Shown: one piece after another, positions 1 through 11,561 of the stretch | Layout: every line of letters begins with the position of its first letter | Position numbering within the stretch: the first letter of the stretch is position 1 | DNA from: Actinomycetota bacterium | GTDB lineage: Bacteria; Actinomycetota; Actinomycetes; Nanopelagicales; Nanopelagicaceae | Direction: 5' to 3' | Assembly (NCBI GenBank): GCA_947451045.1 | Contig: CANFXM010000015.1 | Location: 1-33,008 of the forward strand | DNA: 33,008 bases | Program-made: the position numbers and the translations under genes | Notes under the pieces: generated by a model | The model's database searches: none | Seen by the model: only the letters and a program-made list of their open reading frames with translations | Told to the model about the DNA's origin: nothing

Positions 1-1
1 A

Positions 2-19
2 GTTGCTTCAGCAGAATAA
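2..19 (+). CDS. possible 3' tail of the upstream gene (rpsA?)
   Basis: One frame reads V-A-S-A-E-stop just before a strong terminator. In actinobacteria the gene before coaE is commonly rpsA (ribosomal protein S1), whose C-terminus is often short, acidic and alanine-rich, so this could be its end. Only five codons are visible and the other two frames also stay open for a while, so the assignment rests mostly on expected gene order. Confidence 0.3.
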   Translation, partial: VASAE

Positions 20-30
20 TTTCTAACTCT

Positions 31-89
31 AAAAGGCGTTTGGTTGCTTTGGACTTACTCAGTCCGAAAGCCAACTGGACGCCTTTTTT
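31..89 (+). terminator. long intrinsic terminator upstream of coaE
   Basis: Bases 31-55 pair with 61-87 around the 5-base loop TACTC. The outer stem is AAAAGGCGT with ACGCCTTTT, followed by three G-U wobbles, then GTTG, CTTT and GGACT paired with their complements across two single-base bulges. The total is about 25 pairs. A run of six T follows at 84-89. It would end the transcript of the upstream gene and is longer than a typical terminator stem. Confidence 0.85.
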
Positions 90-102
90 AGTTCTTGTGC
101 AA

Positions 103-108
103 TAAAGT
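103..108 (+). promoter_or_regulatory. candidate leaderless -10 element for coaE
   Basis: TAAAGT sits exactly six bases before the ATG at 115, and no Shine-Dalgarno sequence is visible. This fits the actinobacterial -10 consensus TANNNT with transcription starting at the A of the ATG. I see no convincing -35. Confidence 0.45.
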
Positions 109-114
109 GTGGTC

Positions 115-717
115 ATGTTAGTCGTTGGCCTTACTGGTGGAATTGGGAGTGGAAAGTCTTTAGCTGCACAATTTTTTGCAGAACTAGGTGCCCTCGTGAT
201 CGATGCTGATCAATTAGCGCGAGATGCTATTGAGCGCGGAAGTGATGGATTCGACCAACTGATAGCCACATTTGGTGATTCAATTCTTACCAATGGACTT
301 GTCGATCGTCGAGCTTTAGGTGATCTCGTTTTTCGAGATAAAGACGCAAAGCAAAAACTTGAGGAAATTATTCATCCGATAGTTCGAAAAGAATTTGAAG
401 AAGCAGTGCAATCTCTTACAGATGGCGAGATATTGATTTACGAGATCCCTTTGCTCTTCGAAACTAAAGCGATGGAACGATTTGATTACATTGTTAGCGT
501 TGAGGCAAATCTGGAATTGCGTAAAGAGAGACTTTTGAAAAAAGGGCTACGGATATCAGAAATTGAATCACGAATAGCATCCCAAGCAACTCGCGATGAG
601 AGAGTATCTATCGCAGACCAAGTATTCGAGAACAATGGAAGTGAAGATGAGTTGCTACGGAGCGTTGAAAACCTCTGGGAATTGCTAAAGATGCGTAGTA
701 AGGGTTCGCCCAAGTAG
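115..717 (+). CDS. coaE: dephospho-CoA kinase
   Basis: Cytoplasmic kinase that phosphorylates the 3'-hydroxyl of dephospho-CoA, the last step of coenzyme A synthesis. The product is 200 residues, normal for the single-domain family. A P-loop GGIGSGKS lies near residues 8-15 and the conserved DADQLARD follows around residue 32; IHPIVRK and YEIPLLFE of the CoA-binding and lid regions are present. A GTG at 109 would add two residues, but the ATG at 115 is preferred because TAAAGT lies exactly six bases before it and the family normally begins with a hydrophobic strand directly before the P-loop. It follows a strong terminator, so it probably starts a transcription unit with uvrB. Its stop codon overlaps the candidate uvrB promoter. 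Confidence 0.95.
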   Translation: MLVVGLTGGIGSGKSLAAQFFAELGALVIDADQLARDAIERGSDGFDQLIATFGDSILTNGLVDRRALGDLVFRDKDAKQKLEEIIHPIVRKEFEEAVQSLTDGEILIYEIPLLFETKAMERFDYIVSVEANLELRKERLLKKGLRISEIESRIASQATRDERVSIADQVFENNGSEDELLRSVENLWELLKMRSKGSPK

Positions 718-720
718 AGT
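715..720 (+). promoter_or_regulatory. candidate leaderless -10 element for uvrB
   Basis: TAGAGT includes the TAG stop of coaE and lies exactly six bases before the uvrB ATG at 727. No clear Shine-Dalgarno sequence precedes that ATG. The same hexamer occurs in front of pheS. Confidence 0.4.
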
Positions 721-726
721 GAGAAT

Positions 727-2805
727 ATGCGCCCGATAACCGACCTGCAACGTCGCGTCGAGCCTTTTCAAGTAATTAGTGACTACGTTCCAGCCGGTGA
801 TCAGCCTGCCGCCATTGAAGAAATCGTACGTCGAGTTCAAGCTGGTGAGCAAGATGTAGTCCTTCTCGGCGCAACCGGAACTGGAAAATCTGCAACGACC
901 GCATGGTTGATTGAGCGATTACAACGTCCTACATTGGTTTTAGCACCAAATAAAACTTTAGCTGCTCAGTTAGCCAATGAGTTTCGAGAACTCATGCCAA
1001 ATAATGCGGTCGAATATTTTGTTTCGTATTACGACTATTACCAACCAGAAGCTTACGTTCCACAAACTGATACCTTTATTGAGAAGGACTCCAGTGTCAA
1101 CGATGAAGTGGAACGTTTGCGCCACTCTGCGACCAATTCATTGCTGACGAGGCGTGATGTCATTGTCGTCGCTACTGTTTCATGCATTTATGGACTTGGT
1201 ACGCCTCAAGAATATGTGGACCGCATGGTCAAACTACGAGTTGGTGATGAGATAGATCGAAATGTGCTTTTACGCAGATTTGTAGATATTCAATATAAAA
1301 GAAATGATATGGCCTTTGAACGAGGAACATTTAGAGTACGCGGTGACACAATTGAGATCATTCCGATGTATGAAGAGCTTGCGCTACGTATCGAAATGTT
1401 TGGCGATGAAATTGAAAAGATTACGACCTTGCATCCTCTGACCGGTGAAATCATCCGTGATGAAACTGAAATGTATATCTTTCCGGCAACGCACTACGCA
1501 GCGGGTCCAGAAACCATCGAACGAGCCATTGGTGAAATTGAGAGTGAACTTGCTACTCAGTTAGAAGTCTTTGAGAAACAAGGAAAACTACTTGAGGCGC
1601 AGAGATTACGTATGCGAACGACATTTGATATTGAAATGATGCAACAGCTTGGATTCTGTAGTGGAATCGAAAACTATTCACGCCAACTAGATGGACGAGC
1701 AGCGGGCACTGCACCTAATTGCCTACTTGATTATTTTCCAGAGGATTTTCTAGTTGTAATCGACGAGAGCCACGTAACTGTTCCTCAGATTGGAGCAATG
1801 TTCGAAGGCGATGCTTCGCGTAAGAGAACGTTGGTTGAACATGGGTTTCGATTGCCGAGTGCGATGGATAATAGACCTTTGCGTTGGCCAGAATTCTTAG
1901 AGCGGGTCGGACAAAAAGTTTATTTATCAGCAACTCCAGGCCCATATGAACTAGACAAGGTTGAAAATGATGTTGTCGAACAGGTGATCCGTCCTACCGG
2001 ACTTGTAGATCCACAGATTATTGTCAAGCCAATCAAGGGTCAAATAGATGATCTACTCAAAGAAATTAATATAAGAGCATCAAAGAATGAACGTGTACTG
2101 GTGACAACCTTGACTAAAAAAATGTCAGAGGATCTGACTGAGTACCTCCAGGAAAAAGGCGTACGCGTTCGATATTTACATTCAGAGGTAGACACGTTAC
2201 GTCGGGTTGAGTTGCTGCGTGAATTACGCAGTGGTGAATACGATGTTCTCATCGGTATCAACTTGTTGCGTGAAGGCTTGGACTTGCCCGAAGTATCACT
2301 TGTCGCGATTTTAGATGCAGACAAAGAAGGTTTCCTTAGATCAGCAACTTCGTTGATTCAAACAATTGGTCGTGCCGCAAGAAATGTTTCTGGTGAAGTG
2401 CACATGTATGCCGACAATATGACAAAGTCAATGATTAAGGCGATTGATGAAACTAATCGTCGACGAGCGAAGCAAGTAGCCTATAACGTTGAACGCGGTG
2501 TTGACCCTCAACCTCTTCGTAAGAAAATTGCTGATATTACCGATCTCATCAATCGAGAGTCCGAAGATAGTGAGGCGCTACTCTCGACTAATAAGAAAAA
2601 TCAGAAGAGCGCCCCTGGAATTGGAATCTACGCGAAGAATTTAGCCTCCTTGCCGCGCCAAGAGTTATTAGCGCTGATAGGGTCGCTCACTGATCAGATG
2701 CGCAGCGCAGCGGGGGATCTGCAATTTGAGCTCGCTGCTCGATTACGTGATGAAATAAAAGAGTTAAAGCGTGAACTACGCGCAATGGATGAGGCAGGAA
2801 TTTAG
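727..2805 (+). CDS. uvrB: UvrABC system protein B, excinuclease helicase subunit
   Basis: Damage-verifying DNA helicase of nucleotide excision repair; UvrA loads it at lesions and it recruits UvrC. The 692-residue length is typical. Walker A GATGTGKS is at residues 48-55, the tyrosine-rich beta-hairpin that probes the lesion ([12 protein letters not shown]) near 101-112, the DESH box at 346-349, [10 protein letters not shown] near 399, and helicase motif QTIGRAARN near 545-553. A C-terminal UVR domain, which contacts UvrC, covers about 650-690. The start gives the family N-terminus through the conserved GDQPAAI. It lies nine bases after coaE and is followed one base later by uvrA. Candidate own promoter TAGAGT at 715. 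Confidence 0.98.
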   Translation: MRPITDLQRRVEPFQVISDYVPAGDQPAAIEEIVRRVQAGEQDVVLLGATGTGKSATTAWLIERLQRPTLVLAPNKTLAAQLANEFRELMPNNAVEYFVSYYDYYQPEAYVPQTDTFIEKDSSVNDEVERLRHSATNSLLTRRDVIVVATVSCIYGLGTPQEYVDRMVKLRVGDEIDRNVLLRRFVDIQYKRNDMAFERGTFRVRGDTIEIIPMYEELALRIEMFGDEIEKITTLHPLTGEIIRDETEMYIFPATHYAAGPETIERAIGEIESELATQLEVFEKQGKLLEAQRLRMRTTFDIEMMQQLGFCSGIENYSRQLDGRAAGTAPNCLLDYFPEDFLVVIDESHVTVPQIGAMFEGDASRKRTLVEHGFRLPSAMDNRPLRWPEFLERVGQKVYLSATPGPYELDKVENDVVEQVIRPTGLVDPQIIVKPIKGQIDDLLKEINIRASKNERVLVTTLTKKMSEDLTEYLQEKGVRVRYLHSEVDTLRRVELLRELRSGEYDVLIGINLLREGLDLPEVSLVAILDADKEGFLRSATSLIQTIGRAARNVSGEVHMYADNMTKSMIKAIDETNRRRAKQVAYNVERGVDPQPLRKKIADITDLINRESEDSEALLSTNKKNQKSAPGIGIYAKNLASLPRQELLALIGSLTDQMRSAAGDLQFELAARLRDEIKELKRELRAMDEAGI

Positions 2806-2806
2806 A

Positions 2807-5686
2807 GTGAGTATCGACAAGCTAGTTGTTCGTGGCGCTCGTGAACATAATCTTAAAAATGTTTCGATTGAATTGCCACGTAATTCTCTCGTTGTTTTCA
2901 CTGGGCTATCAGGATCAGGAAAATCGAGTCTTGCATTCGACACAATATTTGCAGAAGGTCAGCGTCGATATGTTGAATCACTTTCGGCATATGCGCGACA
3001 ATTTTTAGGACAAATGGACAAACCAGATGTCGATTTCATTGAGGGCCTTTCACCTGCGGTCTCTATCGATCAGAAATCCACGAATCGAAACCCTCGTTCT
3101 ACTGTAGGAACAATTACTGAGGTTTACGACTATTTACGTTTGCTCTTTGCGCGCGCAGGTAAGCCACATTGTCCTTCATGCGGCAAAGCCGTGACTCGTC
3201 AAAGTCCACAACAAATCGTTGATCAGATTCTGACGATGCCAGCGACTACCAAGTTTCAAGTTTTGGCTCCAGTAGTGAGAGCGCGTAAGGGCGAGTTCGT
3301 AGATTTGTTTGCAGAATTAATAACTCAAGGTTATGCGCGCGCACGTATTGATGGCGAAGTAATCGCCTTATCTGAAGCTCCGAAGTTGAAAAAACAAGAA
3401 AAACATACAATTGAAGTAGTCGTCGATCGTTTGAGCGCAAAAGCGGAATCGAAGTCTCGCCTTACTGATTCGATTGAAACAGCCCTACGTCTTGCAACAG
3501 GAATTGTAATTTTGGATTTTGTGGATGCAAAAGGCGCCGAGAAAGAGCGCACGTATAGCGAACATTTAGCGTGCCATGATTGCAATCTTTCATTTGAAGA
3601 GTTAGAGCCGCGCTCATTCTCGTTCAACTCGCCATTTGGTGCATGTCCTGAATGTTCTGGAATTGGTACTAAATTGGAAGTTGATGAGGAACTCATCATT
3701 CCCGACGATTCGATATCGATTAATGAAGGCGCTATTGCTCCTTGGTCTGGCGGGCAATCTGCTGATTACTTCTTACGACTCATCGAGGCTCTCTCATCCG
3801 ATGTTAAATTTTCACTTGATACACCATGGAAAAAATTGTCTCAAAAAGCAAAAGATGCACTAGTCAATGGTTATGAATATGAAGTGCAGGTAAAATACAA
3901 GAATCGATACGGACGAGTAAGAAATTATTCGACGGGTTTTGAAGGCGTTGTTCCATTTATTCATCGACGACATGGTGAAACCGATAGTGATTACAGTCGT
4001 GATAAATATGAAGCGTATATGCGTCAGATTCCGTGCTCTGTTTGTAGTGGAGCTCGCCTCAAGCCAGAAGTTCTTGCTGTCACCATCGGCGATAAAAATA
4101 TTTCTGAAATATGTGAACTCTCGATTGGGGAATGTGCAGAATTTCTTCAGAAAATTGATCTTGATAAACGAGAAGCCCAAATCGCTGAGCGCGTACTCAA
4201 AGAAGTACATGCACGTTTAGGCTTCTTACTGGATGTTGGCTTGGACTACTTATCACTTGCGCGTCCAGCAGCAACGCTATCGGGAGGGGAAGCGCAACGT
4301 ATCCGCCTAGCTACACAAATTGGCAGCGGATTAGTTGGAGTGCTTTACGTACTGGATGAGCCGAGCATTGGACTTCATCAACGAGATAACAGGCGCTTGA
4401 TTGACACCCTGACGCGTCTTCGTAATTTAGGAAATACTTTGATTGTTGTTGAACATGACGAAGAAACTATTCGCGCCGCAGATTGGATTGTTGACATCGG
4501 TCCAGGTGCCGGTGAACACGGGGGAGAGGTAGTTGTTTCCGGCGATTACCAAATGCTTATTGATTCACCGACTTCAATTACGGGTGCATATCTATCGGGT
4601 AGAAAATCTATTGCCATACCGGAGCAACGCCGTCCTTGTGATCCGAAACGAAAGCTTGTTATTAAAGGTGCAAAAGAAAATAATCTTCAAGATCTTCAAG
4701 TCGAAGTGCCGTTAGGAGTTTTTGTTGCAGTAACCGGAGTCAGTGGCTCGGGCAAATCAACTTTGGTCAACGATATTTTGTATACGACACTTGCCAACAA
4801 ACTCAATGGTGCGCGATTAGTTCCTGGTCGTCATCGCACAATCACGGGAATAGATCTGCTTGACAAAGTAGTGCATGTTGATCAATCACCTATTGGTCGT
4901 ACACCTCGTTCTAACCCCGCCACCTATACAGGTGTATTTGACAAAATTCGAGCGCTCTTTGCCGAAACTACTGAAGCCAAAGTGCGTGGTTACCAACAAG
5001 GTAGATTCTCTTTCAACGTCAAGGGTGGACGTTGCGAAAACTGTTCTGGAGACGGAACTATTACAATTGAGATGAACTTCCTACCCGATGTCTATGTTCC
5101 TTGCGAGATATGCCATGGTGCTAGATATAACCGTGAAACTTTAGAGGTGCATTACAAAGGAAAAACCATCGCGCAGGTGTTGGATATGCCAATCGAAGAG
5201 GCCTTCAACTTCTTCGAATCTGTGCCTACAATTTCACGATTCTTGAAAACGCTCTCAGATGTTGGACTTGGATATGTACGTCTTGGCCAGTCCGCCCCAA
5301 CACTTTCCGGCGGTGAAGCTCAACGTGTAAAACTTGCTACTGAATTACAGCGACGCTCCACAGGACGTACGATTTATGTTCTCGATGAACCAACAACTGG
5401 TCTGCATTTCGAGGATGTCAGTAAATTACTGGGAGTTCTCAATCGACTGGTTGATTCGGGAAATACAGTTGTTGTCATTGAACATAATTTAGATGTAATC
5501 AAGAGTTCGGACTGGGTCATCGACATGGGCCCAGAAGGCGGTTTCCGAGGCGGGCTAGTAATCGCGGAGGGTACTCCTGAAGATGTAGCAGCAAATAAGA
5601 AGAGTTACACAGGAACGTATCTAGCTGAGATATTGGCATCGAATAGAGTGAAGATTCCTGCGAAAAAAGTTTTGGCTAAAAAGTAG
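2807..5686 (+). CDS. uvrA: UvrABC system protein A, excinuclease ATPase subunit
   Basis: ATP-dependent damage sensor that delivers UvrB to distorted DNA. The product is 959 residues with two ABC ATPase halves: Walker A GLSGSGKS near 33-40 and GVSGSGKS near 644, and an LSGGEAQR signature in each half (about 491 and 834). Zinc-binding CxxC pairs are visible near 121 (CPSC), 255-285 (CHDC, CPEC), 410 (CSVC) and 743-768 (CENC, CEIC). The GTG at 2807 is chosen because it gives the usual [15 protein letters not shown] opening, follows the uvrB stop by one base and has AGGA seven bases upstream. A GTG at 2771 or ATG at 2789 would add 12 or 6 residues overlapping uvrB and is less likely. Expression is probably coupled to uvrB. 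Confidence 0.98.
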   Translation: MSIDKLVVRGAREHNLKNVSIELPRNSLVVFTGLSGSGKSSLAFDTIFAEGQRRYVESLSAYARQFLGQMDKPDVDFIEGLSPAVSIDQKSTNRNPRSTVGTITEVYDYLRLLFARAGKPHCPSCGKAVTRQSPQQIVDQILTMPATTKFQVLAPVVRARKGEFVDLFAELITQGYARARIDGEVIALSEAPKLKKQEKHTIEVVVDRLSAKAESKSRLTDSIETALRLATGIVILDFVDAKGAEKERTYSEHLACHDCNLSFEELEPRSFSFNSPFGACPECSGIGTKLEVDEELIIPDDSISINEGAIAPWSGGQSADYFLRLIEALSSDVKFSLDTPWKKLSQKAKDALVNGYEYEVQVKYKNRYGRVRNYSTGFEGVVPFIHRRHGETDSDYSRDKYEAYMRQIPCSVCSGARLKPEVLAVTIGDKNISEICELSIGECAEFLQKIDLDKREAQIAERVLKEVHARLGFLLDVGLDYLSLARPAATLSGGEAQRIRLATQIGSGLVGVLYVLDEPSIGLHQRDNRRLIDTLTRLRNLGNTLIVVEHDEETIRAADWIVDIGPGAGEHGGEVVVSGDYQMLIDSPTSITGAYLSGRKSIAIPEQRRPCDPKRKLVIKGAKENNLQDLQVEVPLGVFVAVTGVSGSGKSTLVNDILYTTLANKLNGARLVPGRHRTITGIDLLDKVVHVDQSPIGRTPRSNPATYTGVFDKIRALFAETTEAKVRGYQQGRFSFNVKGGRCENCSGDGTITIEMNFLPDVYVPCEICHGARYNRETLEVHYKGKTIAQVLDMPIEEAFNFFESVPTISRFLKTLSDVGLGYVRLGQSAPTLSGGEAQRVKLATELQRRSTGRTIYVLDEPTTGLHFEDVSKLLGVLNRLVDSGNTVVVIEHNLDVIKSSDWVIDMGPEGGFRGGLVIAEGTPEDVAANKKSYTGTYLAEILASNRVKIPAKKVLAKK

Positions 5687-5694
5687 CTACGACG

Positions 5695-7614
5695 ATGGCT
5701 GATCCGCTTTCATATCGTCCGTCAAATATTCCCGAGCAGCCAGGCGTTTATAGATTTTTCAATAAGGATGAGAAAGTTATTTATGTTGGAAAGGCTCTCA
5801 ACCTTAAGAATCGCTTAGGAAATTATTTTCAAAGTGGATTAGCTCAACGAACTGAACGAATGGTGCATGAAGCAGTCCGAGTCGATTGGACAATTGTTGC
5901 CACAGAAGTCGAAGCCCTTCAATTAGAATTTTCCTGGATAAAACAATATAACCCGACTTACAATGTGCAGTTTCGAGATGACAAGTCGTATCCATATTTA
6001 GCAATTAGTGAAAGTGATGAATTCCCTCGGGTTTTCATCACTAGGAAATCAAAAAGGCCAGGACTTACATATTTTGGTCCATTTACTCACACATGGGCTT
6101 TGCGAAGTACCTTTGACGTAATACTTAAGATTTTTCCGATTCGCTCCTGCACTGCCGGAAATTTTGATCGAGCACGTCGAACCAATAGACAATGTTTGCT
6201 TGGCGATATTGGTAAATGCGCGGCTCCTTGCGTGGGATGGATTTCGCAAGCGGACCACAAGGAACTGACTTCAAATCTGGTCTCGTTTATGTCGCACGGA
6301 AATGGAGAAATATTGCCAACGCTTCGCGCCGAGATGGAAAGAGCCTCGAGCGCTGAGGAGTATGAGCGAGCAACAAAAATTAGAGATCAAATCCAAGCGT
6401 TAGAGAAAGCGCAAGAATCCACGGATGCTGCCTTACCGCAGAATTTATCTGCCGATTTCATTGCCCTTCATCAAGAAGGTGCACATGCAGCGGGTACTCT
6501 TTTTATTGTTCGTGGTGGAGTGATCAAAGGATCACGTTCTTGGATTGTGGATCAAGAAAGAGCTCTCGAAGGTGATGATCAAATCGGCTCCCTTCTTTTT
6601 TCAATCTATAACGAAAGCGATTCGCGCGAGATTCCGGCTGAAATTCTGATCTCGGATCTTCCAAGTGATCAAAGTGCTCTTGAACAATGGTTGTCCACGA
6701 TTCGCCAGGGAAGCGTGTCGCTAAAAATTCCTCAACGAGGAGAGAAAGTTGAATTACTCTCAACGGTCAAGAGAAATGCCCAATACGCACTCATTCAATA
6801 TTTGAGTAAGCGCGCAAATGATGCAGCAGTGAGCGGGAAAGCACTGACGGAGATTGAAGAATTATTGGATCTAGAACGTACCCCACTACGTATTGAGTGC
6901 TTTGATATTTCAAATATTTCTGGAACCTCAGTTGTCGCTTCAATGGTTGTATTTGAAGATGGCCTTGCCAAGAAGAGCGAGTACAGAAGATTTATAATCG
7001 ATACGAGCGAGGGCTTTGACGACACGAGAGCAATGCATCAAGTAATCACTCGACGGCTAAAAAGACTCCTGGATGATCGTGAAGTTGATCAAAATGAAGT
7101 CGCACAATTAGGTGGCAGATTAAGTAAATTTTCATATCCACCCCAACTCATTGTTGTCGATGGTGGAGCTCCACAAGTAAGCGCAGCGGCACGAGCAATG
7201 CGAGAACTGGGAGTCACTGATATTGCTTTGTGTGGCTTAGCAAAACGACTTGAAGAAGTGTGGGTGCCCGATTCAAAGGACCCACTCATACTTCCTAGAA
7301 CAAGTGAAGGTCTCTACCTATTACAAAGAATTCGCGACGAAGCTCACCGATTTGCGATTACTTTTCATCGATCTCGTCGCTCAAAAGTAATGCTCGAATC
7401 ATTGCTAGATGAAATACCTGGCCTGGGTGCAACTCGCAGGAAAGCGCTCTTGGAGAAATTCGGATCTGTCGCAGGAATTCGCAAAGCAGATGCTTCAGAA
7501 ATTTCTCAAATTCCCGGAATCGGCGAAAAAATTGCTTCTCAGATTGCGCATCATTTATCGCAAGTAGGAACTAGTTCTGTAGATATGGAAACTGGAGAAA
7601 TTTCAAGCAACTAA
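5695..7614 (+). CDS. uvrC: UvrABC system protein C, dual-incision nuclease
   Basis: Makes both incisions around the lesion. The 639 residues show an N-terminal GIY-YIG nuclease (GVYRFF at 17-22, IYVGKA at 29-34), then four cysteines at 152, 167, 175 and 179 matching the arrangement reported as an iron-sulfur site in E. coli UvrC, although the first gap is longer here. A UVR motif lies near 206-241. The RNase H-like nuclease carries ECFDISNISG, VVDGGAPQV and RDEAHRFAITFHR. A double helix-hairpin-helix (IPGLGATRRKALL and IPGIGEKIA) ends the protein. The gene starts eight bases after uvrA with no good ribosome binding site, so it likely depends on upstream translation. Confidence 0.97.
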   Translation: MADPLSYRPSNIPEQPGVYRFFNKDEKVIYVGKALNLKNRLGNYFQSGLAQRTERMVHEAVRVDWTIVATEVEALQLEFSWIKQYNPTYNVQFRDDKSYPYLAISESDEFPRVFITRKSKRPGLTYFGPFTHTWALRSTFDVILKIFPIRSCTAGNFDRARRTNRQCLLGDIGKCAAPCVGWISQADHKELTSNLVSFMSHGNGEILPTLRAEMERASSAEEYERATKIRDQIQALEKAQESTDAALPQNLSADFIALHQEGAHAAGTLFIVRGGVIKGSRSWIVDQERALEGDDQIGSLLFSIYNESDSREIPAEILISDLPSDQSALEQWLSTIRQGSVSLKIPQRGEKVELLSTVKRNAQYALIQYLSKRANDAAVSGKALTEIEELLDLERTPLRIECFDISNISGTSVVASMVVFEDGLAKKSEYRRFIIDTSEGFDDTRAMHQVITRRLKRLLDDREVDQNEVAQLGGRLSKFSYPPQLIVVDGGAPQVSAAARAMRELGVTDIALCGLAKRLEEVWVPDSKDPLILPRTSEGLYLLQRIRDEAHRFAITFHRSRRSKVMLESLLDEIPGLGATRRKALLEKFGSVAGIRKADASEISQIPGIGEKIASQIAHHLSQVGTSSVDMETGEISSN

Positions 7615-7632
7615 TGAGGTGCTTGACAGGGG

Positions 7633-8514
7633 ATGCAAGATAGGAACATGACAAAAGAAATTCTCATTGTCACCGGAATGTCTGGTGCTGGTCGCTCAAC
7701 TGTGGCCCACGCCCTTGAAGACTTAGGTTGGTATGTCGTCGATAATTTACCCCCTGCATTGCTTCCTCAACTTGTTGAACAAGGAACTGGGATTGAAGGT
7801 AAGTCCTTTGCCGTAGTTGTTGATGTACGTGGAGGCGAATTTTTCGATGACTTAACTCTTTCCCTTCAGACCATAACTGCGACAGGTGGAAAATACAGAC
7901 TCCTGTTTCTCGATGCCACAGATCATGCACTTGTCCAGAGATTCGAATCCACTAGACGCCCGCATCCCTTGCAGGGCAAAGATCGAATTGTCGATGGAAT
8001 TGCTCGTGAACGACTGAAGTTAGAGGAATTGAAATCAGAGGCCGATATTGTTATCGATACTTCTAATCTCAATGTTCATCAATTAGAAAAACGAACCGGT
8101 GAAATTTTTGCAGCCGGCACTCTTGAAGGAATTAGAATCAATATTCTCTCTTTTGGATATAAGTATGGAATTCCCGTGGATTCTGATCTTGTTTTAGATT
8201 GTCGTCACATCCCAAATCCACACTGGATTCCTGCTCTTCGACCTCTCAATGGTCTATCAACTGAAGTGAGTAACGAAGTTTTAGGTAGCCAAGGTGTCGA
8301 AGAATTTGTTGCAAAGTATGTTTCATTGATAGAACTTATGGTTCCGGGATATCTGAATGAAGGTAAGAAGTACCTCACTGTTGCAGTCGGTTGTACAGGT
8401 GGAAAACATAGAAGCGTTGCAGTGGCTCAAGAACTAGCTCGACTTCTCAATTCCAATGCTAAGAAATTGGAGATATCCGCTCACGCAACTCATCGTGATG
8501 TAGGACGTGAATGA
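7633..8514 (+). CDS. rapZ: RapZ/YvcJ-family P-loop nucleotide-binding protein
   Basis: Nucleotide-binding regulator; in enterobacteria RapZ binds small RNAs that control amino sugar synthesis, while its role in actinobacteria is not well defined. The product is up to 293 residues, with Walker A GMSGAGRST at 15-23, ALEDLGWYVVDNLPPALLPQ after it, and the C-terminal VAVGCTGGKHRSVAVAQEL typical of the family. The start is uncertain: ATG 7633 and ATG 7648 are both open. AGGGG abuts the first and AGGA is only two bases from the second, so neither has ideal spacing. The next gene yvcK overlaps its stop by four bases, and whiA follows, the standard actinobacterial trio. Confidence 0.93.
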   Translation: MQDRNMTKEILIVTGMSGAGRSTVAHALEDLGWYVVDNLPPALLPQLVEQGTGIEGKSFAVVVDVRGGEFFDDLTLSLQTITATGGKYRLLFLDATDHALVQRFESTRRPHPLQGKDRIVDGIARERLKLEELKSEADIVIDTSNLNVHQLEKRTGEIFAAGTLEGIRINILSFGYKYGIPVDSDLVLDCRHIPNPHWIPALRPLNGLSTEVSNEVLGSQGVEEFVAKYVSLIELMVPGYLNEGKKYLTVAVGCTGGKHRSVAVAQELARLLNSNAKKLEISAHATHRDVGRE

Positions 8515-9461
8515 GTTCAACACGAGTAGTTGCTTTAGGTGGCGGGCATGGCTTAGCAAATACTTTGTCAGCACTTCGAACAATCACTGAAAATATAACC
8601 GCCATTGTTACAGTCGCAGATAATGGTGGATCTAGTGGCCGATTACGTAAAGAATTTCCTATATTTCCCCCGGGTGATTTACGTATGGCCCTGGCAGCCC
8701 TCTGTTCTGATGATGAATGGGGTCGCAGTTGGGCGCAGATAATGCAATATCGCTTCAGTAGTGATGGCGGACTCGATGGCCATGCGGTCGGGAATTTATT
8801 GTTGGCCGCATTGTGGGATCGTGATGAAGATCCAGTACAAGGTCTTGATCGAGTTGGAACGTTATTAAAAGTTATTGGCCGCGTATTGCCGATGGCATCG
8901 GTTCCACTCGATATCGAAGCTCGCTTTATTACATCAACTGGACGCATTGTTGTTCGCGGACAGAAAGAAGTTGCAACAGCGAAAGGACGCATTGAATCCC
9001 TGACGATAATTCCAGAAAATGCGAGCGCTAGACCAGAAGCGCTAAAAGCTATTCATGATGCAGAATGGATAACAATGGGACCTGGTTCATGGTTTTCCAG
9101 TGTTATTCCACATTTGCTAGTTCCCGATCAACGTGAAGCACTCAACGTTAGCCGTGCTAAAAAAATAGTGATACTCAATTTAGATGCACAACCAGAATCA
9201 CGCGGTGAGGAATTTGCGGGCTCTACACCTGAAGAACACCTTGAGCTTTTTCATAAATATGCACCTGATTTGCGCATTGATTATTTTCTTGCCGACCCAT
9301 CTATTGTGAGAAATCGCACATCACTTGAAAAATTGGCCGGTGAATATGGAGGCACACTTGTAATTGGAGATATTCGCAAAGCCCCAGGCAGTGTCCATCA
9401 TGATGATAAAAAATTGGCATCTCAATTGAGCCACATTTTTCATGAAAGCCTGATTGGATAG
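8511..9461 (+). CDS. yvcK: gluconeogenesis factor YvcK/CofD-like protein
   Basis: Member of the YvcK branch of the CofD-like superfamily. In Bacillus YvcK is needed for growth on gluconeogenic carbon and for cell-shape control, and in mycobacteria the homologue CuvA acts in cell-wall metabolism; its substrate (a UDP-sugar) is known mainly by binding. The 316 residues include [14 protein letters not shown] near the N-terminus, the conserved [12 protein letters not shown] around 37-48, and [12 protein letters not shown]. The ATG overlaps the rapZ stop as ATGA, with AGGA five bases upstream, so the two are translationally coupled. Confidence 0.94.
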   Translation: MSSTRVVALGGGHGLANTLSALRTITENITAIVTVADNGGSSGRLRKEFPIFPPGDLRMALAALCSDDEWGRSWAQIMQYRFSSDGGLDGHAVGNLLLAALWDRDEDPVQGLDRVGTLLKVIGRVLPMASVPLDIEARFITSTGRIVVRGQKEVATAKGRIESLTIIPENASARPEALKAIHDAEWITMGPGSWFSSVIPHLLVPDQREALNVSRAKKIVILNLDAQPESRGEEFAGSTPEEHLELFHKYAPDLRIDYFLADPSIVRNRTSLEKLAGEYGGTLVIGDIRKAPGSVHHDDKKLASQLSHIFHESLIG

Positions 9462-9465
9462 GCCC

Positions 9466-10446
9466 ATGGCAATGACTTCTTCAGTGAAAGACGAATTGAG
9501 TCGACTCTCAATTACAAAACCCTGTTGCCGTAAAGCCGAAGTTTCTGCACTCCTTCGTTTTGCAGGTGGGTTACATATCGCAGCAGGAAAGATTGTCATT
9601 GAAGTCGAATTAGATACTGCTCAAAGTGCGCGGAGACTTCGAAAAGATATTGCAGATATTTACGGACATGAAAGTGATTTGGCAGTGCTTTCATCGAGTG
9701 GATTACGTAAAGGTTCTCGCTACGTTGTTCGAGTTATCAATGAAGGTGAAGCGCTGGCTCGTCAAACAGGATTAGTGGATGCCCAAGGTCGACCAGTTCG
9801 CGGATTGCCACCCCAGGTTGTATCTGCAGCAACATGTGATTCTGAGGCTGCATGGCGTGGTGCATTTATTGCGCATGGATCATTGACTGAACCCGGACGT
9901 TCTTCCTCACTTGAAATTACATGCCCTGGTCCAGAAGCTGCCCTTGCACTCGTCGGTGCAGCACGGCGTCTTGGAATTGTTGCAAAGGCGCGCGAAGTAC
10001 GAGGTGTTGATCGCGTTGTTATTCGTGATGGTGATGCTATTGGAGTTTTGCTAACACGACTTGGTGCCCATGAAAGTGTTCTCGCATGGGAAGAGCGACG
10101 CATGCGCCGTGAAGTTCGAGCAACAGCTAATCGCTTAGCTAATTTTGATGATGCTAATCTTCGTCGTTCAGCAAGAGCTGCTGTAGCTGCAGCTGCGCGC
10201 GTGCAACGTGCAATGGAAATTCTTGGGCCAACGATTCCTGAACATCTCAAAGAGGCCGGTGAGCTGCGCATTAACCACGGGCAAGCAAGTCTTGAAGAGT
10301 TAGGGTCGCTTGCAACTCCAGCTATGACAAAGGATGCAATTGCTGGCCGAATTCGTCGCCTATTAGCGATGGCTGATAAGAGAGCAAATGATCTTGGAAT
10401 TCCTGATACTGAGGCGGGTCTCTCACCAGACTTGCTAGGCGAGTAG
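9466..10446 (+). CDS. whiA: DNA-binding regulator WhiA
   Basis: WhiA controls sporulation septation genes with WhiB in Streptomyces and is kept in non-sporulating Gram-positives, where it links to division. The 326 residues have the LAGLIDADG-like N-terminal domain (beginning [14 protein letters not shown], then [20 protein letters not shown]) and a C-terminal helix-turn-helix with [20 protein letters not shown]. The ATG at 9466 is chosen over an upstream TTG at 9454 because it gives the conserved MAMT opening and does not overlap yvcK. It follows yvcK by four bases. The ribosome binding site is weak, so coupling is likely. Confidence 0.96.
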   Translation: MAMTSSVKDELSRLSITKPCCRKAEVSALLRFAGGLHIAAGKIVIEVELDTAQSARRLRKDIADIYGHESDLAVLSSSGLRKGSRYVVRVINEGEALARQTGLVDAQGRPVRGLPPQVVSAATCDSEAAWRGAFIAHGSLTEPGRSSSLEITCPGPEAALALVGAARRLGIVAKAREVRGVDRVVIRDGDAIGVLLTRLGAHESVLAWEERRMRREVRATANRLANFDDANLRRSARAAVAAAARVQRAMEILGPTIPEHLKEAGELRINHGQASLEELGSLATPAMTKDAIAGRIRRLLAMADKRANDLGIPDTEAGLSPDLLGE

Positions 10447-10468
10447 CCAGAATCCACTGGTAGTATGA

Positions 10469-10490
10469 GCCACGACCCCAATGTTGTGGC
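10469..10490 (+). terminator. possible weak terminator after whiA
   Basis: GCCACGAC (10469-10476) pairs with GTTGTGGC (10483-10490) over a 6-base loop, giving eight pairs with one G-U. The following bases are AT-rich (AGATTATTTG) but not a clean T run, so termination may be partial. Confidence 0.4.
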
Positions 10491-10513
10491 AGATTATTTG
10501 CCGTATTCGCGTG

Positions 10514-11560
<1,047 letters not shown>

Positions 11561-11561
<1 letters not shown>

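Noticed and set aside
7623-7628. Perfect TTGACA just after uvrC, a possible -35 for rapZ
   Set aside because: No acceptable -10 occurs 16-19 bases downstream, and the position at the rapZ start would put transcription inside the gene.
9762-10481. 239-codon open frame antisense to whiA
   Set aside because: Arginine- and serine-rich shadow of the real gene, with no recognisable domain.
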